Shown: piece by piece, positions 16,646 to 24,682 of the stretch
How the letters are laid out: every line of letters starts with the position of its first letter
Position numbering within the stretch: position 1 is the first letter of the stretch
NCBI GenBank assembly: GCA_034414555.1
Contig: DAOUMA010000020.1
Coordinates: forward strand, 62,001 to 126,000
Source: CG2-30-46-19 sp034414555
GTDB lineage: Bacteria > Chloroflexota > Dehalococcoidia > GIF9 > AB-539-J10
Length of the DNA: 64,000 nt
Direction: 5' to 3'
Notes under the pieces: model-generated
Database searches by the model: none
Told to the model about the DNA's origin: nothing
Seen by the model: only the letters and a program-made list of their open reading frames with translations
Translations under genes and position numbers: made by a program

Positions 16646-17399
16646 CCAAGATAGTAAGGAAGTTTGTCCTATTTGCAAAGGGGCTGGGCTTGTTCATCCT
16701 CTTCTAGCCTCGGGGCAACCTGATTTCAGCAATGTGGTTCCCTGTCAGTGTAAGAAGGAGGAGCTGGAGGAGAAGAAACTGCAGTATCTCCAAAAATATA
16801 GTAATCTTGGCTCATTATTGCAGATGATGACCTTCGATAATTTTGACTATAAGCGGATGAACCTCTCTCTGGAGCAACGTCAAAATCTGCGAAAAGCCTT
16901 TGATGTAGCAAAGGACTTTGCACATTCTCCAGAGGGTTGGTTGGTATTTCAAGGTGTCAATGGCTGTGGCAAAACTCATTTAGCAGCAGCTATTGCTAAT
17001 CATCGATTAAAACAAGGCAAGCCAGTCTTATTCATAGTGGTTCCTGACCTCCTTGACCATCTGCGCTCTACCTTCAACCCGGAGAGCAAAATATCATATG
17101 ATGATGTTTTTGAAACGATAAAGCAGTCTCCTTTGCTAATACTCGATGACTTTGGCGAGCAATCTGCTACTCCTTGGGCTCAGGAAAAGCTATACCAATT
17201 AATTAATCACCGGTACAATGCCAGGTCACCGATGGTGGTTACCACTTGTCTTTCCCTGGATGAGATTGAGACCAGAATCAGCTCACGAATGGGAGATCCC
17301 AAATTAAGTTTAGTGTTCAATATCACTGCCCCTGATTATCGTAGTGACATAAAACCTATTCAGTCCGCCGAACGCTCCTCGCGAAAACGCTATTCCTAA
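16596..17399 (+). CDS. DnaC/DnaI-like helicase loader ATPase
   Basis: A 267-residue AAA+ protein from ATG 16596, overlapping the DnaD-like gene in another frame. An N-terminal zinc knuckle CPICKGAGL ... CQCKKEEL is followed by the ATPase core with Walker A GVNGCGKTHLAAA, Walker B LLILDDFGEQ and the sensor region VVTTCLSLDEIETRISSRM. DnaC/DnaI proteins hold DnaB open for loading onto DNA. A longer frame upstream would begin deep inside the preceding gene, so the MPINTL start is preferred, but this is uncertain. With dnaB and the DnaD-like gene it completes a likely loading set. Confidence 0.9.
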   Translation: MPINTLRADTGTSSKDNQDSKEVCPICKGAGLVHPLLASGQPDFSNVVPCQCKKEELEEKKLQYLQKYSNLGSLLQMMTFDNFDYKRMNLSLEQRQNLRKAFDVAKDFAHSPEGWLVFQGVNGCGKTHLAAAIANHRLKQGKPVLFIVVPDLLDHLRSTFNPESKISYDDVFETIKQSPLLILDDFGEQSATPWAQEKLYQLINHRYNARSPMVVTTCLSLDEIETRISSRMGDPKLSLVFNITAPDYRSDIKPIQSAERSSRKRYS

Positions 17400-17410
17400 A
17401 AAACATTTTA

Positions 17411-17439
17411 TTGCAATAAGCGCATATCGTTGTTAAAAT
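17411..17439 (+). promoter_or_regulatory. Predicted promoter for the HNH endonuclease gene
   Basis: TTGCAA (17411-17416), a 17-base spacer and TAAAAT (17434-17439), 13 bases before the ATG at 17453. AAGG lies between as a weak ribosome binding site. The short gap after the loader gene and the good match make this plausible. Confidence 0.6.
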
Positions 17440-17452
17440 AAGGCAACGTTAT

Positions 17453-17971
17453 ATGCCAGATTCAGAAGTAGTAAATTTGCCGGTTCTGGTTCTTAATCAG
17501 AGCTATGAGCCATTGAATTTATGTCGTGTACGCCGAGCTATAATCTTGACTGTTTATGGTAAAGCGGAAGTCTTGGAAAACAGCAGGGGAGAAATTCATT
17601 CCGCAAGGCAGGTTTTTCAGGTACCCTCGGTGATACGTCTTGCTTATTTCGTTAAACGCCCTTATCACGAAAGAAAATTAACCAAGGTCGAGGTATTCAT
17701 CCGTGATGAATATACTTGCCAGTATTGTGGTAAACAAACCAGGGAGCTTACGTTAGACCATGTAATTCCACGGCAGCATGGTGGAGGGCATATTTGGGAG
17801 AATGTGGTTAGTGCTTGTAAGGGCTGCAACCGCCGTAAAGGTGGGCGCACGCCTGAAGAGGCAGGGATGAAATTGCTACGCCCTCCACGCACCCCTCGCC
17901 ACGACGGCTTCTATATTCCCTATCATTACCTTAATAGCCATAGTGAGTGGCAAAAGTATATTCCTGAATAA
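17453..17971 (+). CDS. HNH endonuclease family protein
   Basis: A 172-residue protein with the zinc-stabilised HNH domain CQYCGKQTRELTLDHVIPRQHGGG ... NVVSACKGCNRRKG, spanning about residues 84-128: two CxxC knuckles, the catalytic DH pair and a downstream Asn. The N-terminal part (VLVLNQSYEPLNLCRVRRAI) is typical of a widespread chromosomal HNH family often called 5-methylcytosine-specific-like, whose cellular role is not known. It follows the replication genes but has its own predicted promoter. It converges with ricT, 19 bases away. Confidence 0.9.
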   Translation: MPDSEVVNLPVLVLNQSYEPLNLCRVRRAIILTVYGKAEVLENSRGEIHSARQVFQVPSVIRLAYFVKRPYHERKLTKVEVFIRDEYTCQYCGKQTRELTLDHVIPRQHGGGHIWENVVSACKGCNRRKGGRTPEEAGMKLLRPPRTPRHDGFYIPYHYLNSHSEWQKYIPE

Positions 17972-17990
17972 ATATATGACTATGCCTTGT

Positions 17991-18773
17991 TCAAGTTAGC
18001 TGATCGAGGGATAGTTCTCTAACACTCTGGTCATCGAGCTTTATTGTTACTGTTTCTTTTAAGGGATTGGTGCTAATCACTTTAGCCTTTCCAAAAGGTG
18101 TTGAGATCTCCTGCTTTACTCGAGGCATTTTCTCCTTCATAGCCGCGTATTGTTTGCTTTCATAACTAAGGCAGCACAGGAGTCGCCCGCAAATTCCAGA
18201 GATTTTCATGGGACTCAAGGATAACTTTTGCTCTTTAGCCATTCTGATCGACACTGGTACAAATTCTTTGAGAAAGCTCTGGCAACATAGTGGACGGCCA
18301 CATTTCCCGATACCCCCGATCAACCTAGCCTCATCTCTAGGGCTTACTTGTCTCAACTCCACTCTTGTTTTGAGGCGCTGGCTTAGTTTTCGAACTAGCT
18401 CTCTGAAGTCGATCCTTGTTTGAGCACTAAAGTATATAGTTAAGTGCTTACCATCGAGGTTATAATGAGCCACAAGAGGCTTCATTGCTAAGTCAAGCTC
18501 ACTAACTAGTTTTTTACAGCTATTAAGGGCTTTACTTTCTTGGTGGTAATTCTGCTTAGCTTTTTCTAGATCTTCTGGTTGTGCCTGGCGTACTAATTTT
18601 ACTAATGGTTTTTGGGGATTGCTTGCCTGCTGAGCCTCAGCAATAACCACTTTACCCAGGTCTGTTCCATGCTCTGTGTCCAATACCACGTAATCATTAA
18701 GTTCTACTTGGATTTCACCAGTATCACAATAAATTACCTTACTTTTAGGTTGAAGATAAACTCCGACTATCAT
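17991..18773 (-). CDS. ricT: PSP1/RicT-like regulatory protein (YaaT family)
   Basis: A 260-residue PSP1-domain protein. RicT of Bacillus takes part in an iron-sulfur complex that controls RNase Y activity. The N-terminal VGVYLQPKSKVIYCDTG and DLGKVV segments and the cysteine-rich region GGIGKCGRPLCCQSF followed by SGICGRLLCCLSYE (about residues 155-205) are the family signature; the cysteines bind iron-sulfur clusters in the Bacillus complex. The gene ends near convergent HNH and lies three bases downstream of holB, the usual holB-ricT pairing. Confidence 0.93.
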   Translation of the reverse strand: MIVGVYLQPKSKVIYCDTGEIQVELNDYVVLDTEHGTDLGKVVIAEAQQASNPQKPLVKLVRQAQPEDLEKAKQNYHQESKALNSCKKLVSELDLAMKPLVAHYNLDGKHLTIYFSAQTRIDFRELVRKLSQRLKTRVELRQVSPRDEARLIGGIGKCGRPLCCQSFLKEFVPVSIRMAKEQKLSLSPMKISGICGRLLCCLSYESKQYAAMKEKMPRVKQEISTPFGKAKVISTNPLKETVTIKLDDQSVRELSLDQLT

Positions 18774-18776
18774 AAG

Positions 18777-19766
18777 CTAGTTCTCCACCTTTGGCATATT
18801 AAGCATTAGCCATTCCAATAGTAATCGCGGATTTATGTTTTTAATTATCTGGTCTCTTACCAAACATAAATTAGCAATGAAATCATTAATCTCACGCATG
18901 GTTAAATTACTTGCCTGTCGTTCCAGTGTAGTTTTATAGTCTATATTGGTGATAGGTTCCTCGCAACTGCCCCGAATAAGCATCAAGTCACGCCACCAAT
19001 CAATCCAGTTTTCTATAATTTCTATTACAGCCCTTCGCTGCTGATTAAATTGAGTAGCCCACTCTTGGGCACAGGCAAAGCGCTGTTCTAAATTAGCAAT
19101 AAGCAGCGAGACAAATTTATTAATATTTTGAGCTCGCTGAGAAAGTAAATTATTATCTTTCATGGCTGATATCGCCCAGCCGAGGCAGCCGTGACTCAGT
19201 CGAGCTAAAAGATTTGCTTCATCGGGATTGATGTTATAACGGGCTATAAGTATTCTTTGTATCTCCTTCGTGGGCAGACGCTTGAATTCGAGTCTTTGAC
19301 ATCGGGAGATGACCGTCAGCGGAAGGCGAGTTTCCTCGCTAGCTAGCAACAACCAGAGGACTTTGGATGGTGGTTCTTCCAAAATTTTGAGTAAACAGTT
19401 TGCCGCTTCAATGGATAGATATTCGGCATCGTTGATGATGAATACTTTATATTTGCCTTCGTATGGTGGCAGGTTAGCTAAATGCTGAAGCTCTCGAATA
19501 CTATCGATGCTGATTTCGACATTTGAGTTCAAGTGTGTGAAGATGACATCGGCATGCTTTTCCTGGGCAATTCTGCGACAGGAATGGCATTGACCACAGG
19601 GTGGTTCAGTGCCATCGCAATTCACTGCTTGCGCTATGTTAAGAGCTAAAGTTCTTTTTCCTATGTGGTGTGGACCTGCTAGGAGATAGGCGTGTGCGAT
19701 GTTACCTTCTCTAAAATTTTGGGTTAATAAAGATAAAACTTTGTCTTGTCCAATTACTTGCCACAT
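18777..19766 (-). CDS. holB: DNA polymerase III delta-prime subunit
   Basis: A 329-residue clamp-loader subunit of the AAA+ family. The P-loop position reads GPHHIGKRTLA, the zinc-binding insert is CDGTEPPCGQCHSCRRI, followed by the conserved IRELQHLANLPPYEGKYKVFIINDAEYLS and NCLLKILEEPP. Delta-prime is part of the complex that opens the sliding clamp. The P-loop lacks the standard GxxGxGKT form, as usual for this non-hydrolysing subunit. ricT follows directly. Confidence 0.95.
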   Translation of the reverse strand: MWQVIGQDKVLSLLTQNFREGNIAHAYLLAGPHHIGKRTLALNIAQAVNCDGTEPPCGQCHSCRRIAQEKHADVIFTHLNSNVEISIDSIRELQHLANLPPYEGKYKVFIINDAEYLSIEAANCLLKILEEPPSKVLWLLLASEETRLPLTVISRCQRLEFKRLPTKEIQRILIARYNINPDEANLLARLSHGCLGWAISAMKDNNLLSQRAQNINKFVSLLIANLEQRFACAQEWATQFNQQRRAVIEIIENWIDWWRDLMLIRGSCEEPITNIDYKTTLERQASNLTMREINDFIANLCLVRDQIIKNINPRLLLEWLMLNMPKVEN

Positions 19767-19777
19767 GTTAAATTTTA

Positions 19778-19805
19778 CCCTAAAAAATTCGGAGAATTTT
19801 TAGGG
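19778..19805 (-). terminator. Possible terminator hairpin between lysA and holB
   Basis: CCCTAAAAAATTC (19778-19790), loop GGA and GAATTTTTAGGG (19794-19805) form a 12-bp stem with one bulged A. On the minus strand it follows lysA and is trailed by TAAAATTT, a weak T-rich tail, so it could terminate or attenuate read-through into holB. Confidence 0.45.
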
Positions 19806-19811
19806 GGCCCA

Positions 19812-21137
19812 TTAAATTGTGTCTAAGCCTATTAAATCCTGGTAAGTTTCTCGGCGACGGATAAGATTCGCTTTGCCTTCATTCACCATAATTATAGCTG
19901 GTCGGGGCAAGGCATTATAGTTGCTCCACATCGGGATAGAGTAAGCGCCGCAAACCGGTATCGCTATAATATCGCCTGGGGAAACCAAAGCCAAATTAGT
20001 GTCTCTTACTAAAATATCTCCTGATTCGCAAAGCTTGCCAGCGATGGTAACGATTTCACTCTCTTCCTGCAATGCTTTATTGGCTACCAGAGCTTCATGT
20101 TTAGTTCCGTAAAGGGCAGGGCGGATGTTATCATTCATGCCACCATCAATACATATGTATTTTCTTATGTTGGGTATCTCCTTTATCGCTCCAACTTTAT
20201 ATAATGCTACTCCAGCTTGGGCGATAATGCCTCTTCCTGGTTCAATGATGAGTCTGGGGTAGTCTAATTCAAGTTGATGAATAAGGTTATTCAGCTTCTC
20301 CCCTATGGCTTGAGCATATTCAACTACATCAGGTGCTTTAGAATCCAGGGAATATCGGACAGCAAAACCCCCGCCAACGCTAAACTCCTTGAATTCAAAG
20401 CTATCCTTTCGCTTCATTTGGTGAATGAAGTGGAGGACGAGCTCTATGGCTAGCTGGTAAGGCTCTAGCTCGAATATCGGGGAACCAAGGTGAAAATGGA
20501 ATCCTACTAGATTAATATTGGAAGCTGCTGTAGCTTGCTCTGCAGCTTCTTCAGCTTGTCCTGTAGCCAGGGGAAAACCAAATTTGCTGTCTAATGTTCC
20601 TGTTGTGGTGTATTTGTGGGTGTGAGGGTCTACCCCAGGAGTAATGCGAAGCAAGATATCTTGATTGATGCCTTTGTCATAAGCTAGTTTATTTAGCAAT
20701 TCAAGTTCGTAAAGATTATCTACGACAACTCGTCCAACATTCCAATTGAGAGCCAGTTTCAACTCTTCCAAGGTCTTGTTGTTGCCGTGGAAATAAACTT
20801 TGCTCAGTGGGAAGTCTACGGAGTGAGCAATAGCAAGCTCTCCACCGGAAACAACGTCAAGTCCCAGCCCCTCTTGGGCAATGAGGGCAGCTAAAGCTCT
20901 GTTAAGAAAAGCTTTGGAGGCGTAAATGACCAGTGTGTCTTTATAATATTTGGAGAATTCAGTGATAAATTGCTGGCAATTATGGTGAATGGTGAACTCG
21001 TCGAAGATGTAGAGTGGTGTGCCGAGTTCCTCGGCTAAATCAACGGTATCGCAGCTGCCAATGCGAAGATGCCCTTGATTATTTACTTCCGTGGTAAGCG
21101 GGAAAAGGGAAAGTTTAGCTGAAGACTTTATGTTCAC
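19812..21137 (-). CDS. lysA: Diaminopimelate decarboxylase
   Basis: A 441-residue PLP enzyme that makes lysine from meso-diaminopimelate. It has an alanine racemase-like TIM barrel with the PLP lysine in VIYASKAFLN (about residue 70), the glycine-rich EFSVGGGFAVRY phosphate site, EPGRGIIAQAG, and C-terminal KLCESGDILVRD plus GAYSIPMWSNYNALPRPA, which contribute the active-site Cys and Tyr across the dimer. No lysine riboswitch is visible upstream, where a truncated gene lies six bases away. Confidence 0.96.
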   Translation of the reverse strand: MNIKSSAKLSLFPLTTEVNNQGHLRIGSCDTVDLAEELGTPLYIFDEFTIHHNCQQFITEFSKYYKDTLVIYASKAFLNRALAALIAQEGLGLDVVSGGELAIAHSVDFPLSKVYFHGNNKTLEELKLALNWNVGRVVVDNLYELELLNKLAYDKGINQDILLRITPGVDPHTHKYTTTGTLDSKFGFPLATGQAEEAAEQATAASNINLVGFHFHLGSPIFELEPYQLAIELVLHFIHQMKRKDSFEFKEFSVGGGFAVRYSLDSKAPDVVEYAQAIGEKLNNLIHQLELDYPRLIIEPGRGIIAQAGVALYKVGAIKEIPNIRKYICIDGGMNDNIRPALYGTKHEALVANKALQEESEIVTIAGKLCESGDILVRDTNLALVSPGDIIAIPVCGAYSIPMWSNYNALPRPAIIMVNEGKANLIRRRETYQDLIGLDTI

Positions 21138-21142
21138 TTTGA

Positions 21143-21511
21143 CTATGGAATGTTACCATAAATTTTTTTGTTCAGTCTAATCGCCAGTTCCATTATATCC
21201 TCCTTTCGGGCAATTTGCTCAACCCAGTCTTTTGGTATATTTTCATAGCCATAGTATATTCCTGCTAGTCCTCCAATAACTGCGCCCGTGGTATCAGTAT
21301 TGCCTCCAAGGTTTACTGTGTTGAGCACTGCTTCAGCGTATGAGTTATTGGTGAGAAGACACCACAGACTAGCCTCAAGCGTATCGATGACATAGCCACT
21401 GGACTTTATTTCCTCTTCAGTAAGTTTTGAAATGTCAGCTTGTAGAATTCTGGAAAAGTTATCCACCTTTTTTGTTGTTAACTTCCTCGTTTTTAGTAAC
21501 GTGGTAACCAA
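21143..21511 (-). pseudogene. Truncated ADP-ribosylglycohydrolase (DraG family) remnant
   Basis: The 122-residue frame matches only the C-terminal third of ADP-ribosylglycohydrolases, about 300 residues in full: GYVIDTLEASLWCLL ... NTVNLGGNTDTTGAVIGGLAGIYYGYENIPKDW. The C-terminal metal-binding GGNTDT element is kept, but the N-terminal catalytic GD and DDT motifs are missing. It starts inside the 3' end of the antiporter gene in another frame (overlap 21459-21511), so the junction looks like a deletion that joined a broken gene to its neighbour. It may still be translated, but is unlikely to hydrolyse ADP-ribose. Confidence 0.75.
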
Positions 21512-23258
21512 ACAAGGTGGTCCTGAAAGTTGTTTCTAGTTGACTGTGTATGTTTCTAACTGATGTTGAGAGAAAGTAGATTAAGATAGCAAGGAGTATG
21601 ATGGGAGCAGCAATGGCAAAAGAACCAAGAGAAAGGAGACTGATAATCAGCGGGATAGACCATATGGCCAGAAGTATTGATAGTGGAACCATAATACTGC
21701 CTCTAATGATGGTATGCAGTGTCTCCTGATTCAACGCTCTGGCTGATGAGCGTCGCGAGAGCAAATATTTTATCGTTTCATCTATTAACAGTCGAAGATT
21801 GCGCCAAAAGGCTATTAGGGGAGGAACGCACAGAACCAAGATGAGGAAGCTAATTAGCAATCCCAGTATATCGGGGCGCAAGTGAGTAAAAGTGGCGATA
21901 TTACCCACGAATTGAACAGCACTTGTTCCGATACCAATGAGGACTGCTATAAGCAAGAAGTTGACCAGTACATTTCTTCCTGAGTGCTGGATTTCCTGGG
22001 CTGTTTTGCTTCGGCTAGAGAAAGCGTTGCGGATACCATGCAGCCAATTTGAGAAGCTTGCCTCGTATCTTTTAATCGGTTCAGAGGCTCTACGGTTTAG
22101 CAAGTCTGCTATTGGGTCAGCCAAGCGTGTGATATATGGTGTGGTAAAAGACGTAATTGCCGTCGTTGCTACTACCACGGGATAAAGTAGCGGTATCACA
22201 GCGCCGCTATCTACACCGGTTTTGGCTATGGCAAGTGAAAACTCACCCGCCTGTGGCATACCTGTTCCTACTCGCAAGGATGTCCTACCAGTGAACCCAC
22301 AAAGAAATGTTCCCAGGGTATTGCCAAGGATTTTACCTAAGATGAAGAAGGCAGAGGTAACCAACGCAAGAAAGATGAAGCTTTTAAATTGGAGGATATT
22401 GATAAGCATTCCTATCGATACGAAAAATAGGGCAGCAAACATGTCACGGACGGGAGTCACTACTTGGTCGATCTCTTTAGAATGCTTTGTATCACCGATT
22501 AAGGCGCCTATCAAAAAAGCACCGGCAGCTACAGATAAGCCCAGGTACTTGCTAAGCAAAGCCATAATGAAACACAAACTTATGCTGGTGATTAGCAAAG
22601 CTTCTCTGGAATGGAAGCGGTGGGTGAATTCGATTATCCTGGGAACCAATAGGGCACCGAAACCTAGGGCGGCAGCAAAAAATATGATTAGCCTAAGCAT
22701 CAGAGGACCGATGTCGCCAAAAGTAGCAGCCCCGGTGGTAGCTATACCGGAAAGCACAGCGATGATTACTACAGCGGCGAAATCCTCGACCACCAGGATG
22801 CCCACTATGAGTTTTGAGGAAAGTAGGTTCTGCCTTCCCATGTCTCGAAGTATCTTGACGATTATTGCCGAACTGCTTATGTGCATAGCAGCCCCGAGGA
22901 AGATAGAGTCTAACGTTGACCACCCAAAAAGCTGTCCCAATCCATAGCCCAAGGCGAACATGGTAAATATTTCGATGCCCCCAATTATTGGCGCTGCTAG
23001 CCCTACTGCCCTGATTTTGCTCCAGCTAAACTCAAGACCTATACCGAATAGAAGCAACACCAGTCCCAGATCAGCTAGTAACCGTATGGTGTCAATATTT
23101 TCCACCAGTGGGATTGGGAGGGTATAAGGACTGATAATAAGCCCGGCTATTAAATATCCCAGTATGGGAGGCTGACGCAGCCGGCGGAATAGGAGCGTAA
23201 CCCCACCAGCTACTGCCATTATAATGGCAAAATCTTTGACCAGAGTGAATTCTACCAT
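21459..23258 (-). CDS. KefB-type CPA2 cation/proton antiporter with extra C-terminal membrane domain
   Basis: A 599-residue membrane protein. The first about 390 residues are a CPA2 exchanger domain: QPPILGYLIAGLIISPY, LLLFGIGLEFSW, the HISSSAIIVKILRDM segment, VVEDFAAVVIIAVL at the ion site (about residue 158), and GTGMPQAGEFSLAIA. A soluble linker is followed by a second membrane region of four to five predicted helices (about residues 430-575) instead of the TrkA-N domain usual in KefB/KefC. It ends inside the DraG remnant. The ion carried is not identifiable; K+ or Na+ efflux is likely. Confidence 0.92.
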   Translation of the reverse strand: MVEFTLVKDFAIIMAVAGGVTLLFRRLRQPPILGYLIAGLIISPYTLPIPLVENIDTIRLLADLGLVLLLFGIGLEFSWSKIRAVGLAAPIIGGIEIFTMFALGYGLGQLFGWSTLDSIFLGAAMHISSSAIIVKILRDMGRQNLLSSKLIVGILVVEDFAAVVIIAVLSGIATTGAATFGDIGPLMLRLIIFFAAALGFGALLVPRIIEFTHRFHSREALLITSISLCFIMALLSKYLGLSVAAGAFLIGALIGDTKHSKEIDQVVTPVRDMFAALFFVSIGMLINILQFKSFIFLALVTSAFFILGKILGNTLGTFLCGFTGRTSLRVGTGMPQAGEFSLAIAKTGVDSGAVIPLLYPVVVATTAITSFTTPYITRLADPIADLLNRRASEPIKRYEASFSNWLHGIRNAFSSRSKTAQEIQHSGRNVLVNFLLIAVLIGIGTSAVQFVGNIATFTHLRPDILGLLISFLILVLCVPPLIAFWRNLRLLIDETIKYLLSRRSSARALNQETLHTIIRGSIMVPLSILLAIWSIPLIISLLSLGSFAIAAPIILLAILIYFLSTSVRNIHSQLETTFRTTLFGYHVTKNEEVNNKKGG

Positions 23259-23332
23259 CGTGTGTTAAAAGACAGCTTTCTACAGGGCAATGGTAATACA
23301 AAGCAGAACCTGTGGCAATTGTGCTCTTTTTG

Positions 23333-23361
23333 TTGACGAAGAGCATGGACCACAGTAGAAT
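23333..23361 (+). promoter_or_regulatory. Predicted promoter of the M16 peptidase gene
   Basis: TTGACG (23333-23338), a 17-base spacer and TAGAAT (23356-23361). Transcription would start near 23368, almost at the GTG (23371) that fits the M16 N-terminus, so the mRNA may have little or no leader. Confidence 0.6.
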
Positions 23362-23370
23362 TTGAGGCAA

Positions 23371-24633
23371 GTGTATACTAAAACTGTTTTTGACAACGGA
23401 TTAAGGGTTATTACCAGCGTTATGCCTTACACTCGTTCAGTATGCCTTGCTTTTCTTGTTGGTGCCGGCTCCTGTTATGAAAATGAGGAGGAAGTCGGCA
23501 TTTCTCATTTTGCTGAGCATATGTATTTCAAAGGCACAAAACGGAGACCAACAGCTAAAGACATAAGTCAGGATGTTGAAGGCGTAGGTGGCATAATCAA
23601 TGCTGGCACGGATAAGGAAATAACCGTCTTTTGGTGTAAAGTAGCGGCTACCCATTTTCCTGTAGCTCTGGATGTATTATCTGATTTGCTGTGTAATTCT
23701 CGTTTCGATTCCAATGATATAGAGCAAGAACGCCGAGTCATCATTGAAGAAATAAATATGCACATGGATATTCCTCAAGAACGAGTAAATATGCTTATTG
23801 ATGAGCTTTTATGGCCTGACCAGCCTTTGGGGCGTGAGGTCAGCGGGAGTAAAGAAACTGTAGCCGCGATAACCAGGGAACGGATGTTAAGATATATCGC
23901 TCATCGATATTTGCCTAATAATACTGTGGTTAGTGTTGCTGGTAATGTACCGCCTGACGAAACATTAGCTCGTATCGAGGCATTGTTTCATGACTGGTCT
24001 GCAGGTAAACGATTGGCGGGTTATGTAACCAACAGTGGGCAAGATGCACCGAGATTACGTATGGAACACAAGGATAGTGAACAAGCACATCTTTGTTTAG
24101 GCGTCCATGGGTTCTCGCATTTCCATCCCCGACGTTTTGCTCTTGACTTACTGAATACAGTGTTTGGGGTGGGAATGAGCAGTCGCTTATTCACTGAGGT
24201 TCGAGAGAAGAAAGGGCTGGCATATGATATACATAGCTATGTGGAGCATTTCCTTAATTCCGGGTCATTTGTTGTCTACGCTGGCGTGGACACAAATAAG
24301 GCAGAAACTGCCATTGCCACTATAGTTGAGGAAATAGCTAAGCTGAAGCAGGGAATCGCTGCGGACGAGCTTCACAGAGCCAAGGAATTATCAAAGGGGA
24401 GGTTGCAACTTCGGCTTGAGGATAGTCAGAATATGGCTCTATGGTTGGGTGGCCAGGAATTGGTGAGGCGGAAGATTCTCGATGTAGATGAGGTTATCTC
24501 TATAATAGAGGCTATCACCGAGGATGAGTTAAAGGAGGTAGCCCGGGAAGTTCTGATTGACAATGAACTCAACTTAGCTGTGGTGGGGTCGGTAAAACGG
24601 GAAAAACCTCTGCTAAATTTACTCAAGCTATGA
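23371..24633 (+). CDS. M16 family zinc peptidase (processing peptidase-like)
   Basis: A metallopeptidase of about 420 residues with the inverted zinc motif HFAEH in VGISHFAEHMYFKGT (about residue 47), the downstream glutamate in ERRVIIEEINMHMD, and the substrate-binding R/Y region in MSSRLFTEVREKKGLAYDIHSY. Such single-unit M16B peptidases cleave small peptides in the cytosol. Start: GTG 23371 gives the usual YTKTVFDNGLRV opening and agrees with the promoter; TTG 23362 in the same frame is an alternative but would lie upstream of the predicted transcript start. It converges with groL across a bidirectional terminator. Confidence 0.92.
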   Translation: MYTKTVFDNGLRVITSVMPYTRSVCLAFLVGAGSCYENEEEVGISHFAEHMYFKGTKRRPTAKDISQDVEGVGGIINAGTDKEITVFWCKVAATHFPVALDVLSDLLCNSRFDSNDIEQERRVIIEEINMHMDIPQERVNMLIDELLWPDQPLGREVSGSKETVAAITRERMLRYIAHRYLPNNTVVSVAGNVPPDETLARIEALFHDWSAGKRLAGYVTNSGQDAPRLRMEHKDSEQAHLCLGVHGFSHFHPRRFALDLLNTVFGVGMSSRLFTEVREKKGLAYDIHSYVEHFLNSGSFVVYAGVDTNKAETAIATIVEEIAKLKQGIAADELHRAKELSKGRLQLRLEDSQNMALWLGGQELVRRKILDVDEVISIIEAITEDELKEVAREVLIDNELNLAVVGSVKREKPLLNLLKL

Positions 24634-24634
24634 A

Positions 24635-24665
24635 AAGAGGAGCTGCTTGGTAAGCAGCTCCTCTT
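24635..24665. terminator. Bidirectional intrinsic terminator
   Basis: AAGAGGAGCTGCTT (24635-24648), loop GGT and the exact complement AAGCAGCTCCTCTT (24652-24665). The perfect 14-bp stem sits between the stop codons of the convergent M16 peptidase and groL genes; the groL side continues into TTTTC, so it can end transcription of groL and probably of both. Confidence 0.85.
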
Positions 24666-24682
24666 AATAGTGGTGCTTGTTA

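Noticed and set aside
21138..21142. Lysine riboswitch before lysA
   Set aside because: Only five bases separate lysA from the preceding gene; no room for a riboswitch.
22222..22947. 241-codon plus-strand frame inside the KefB-like gene
   Set aside because: It is antisense to a membrane protein with full family motifs; long antisense frames are expected there and no domain is seen.
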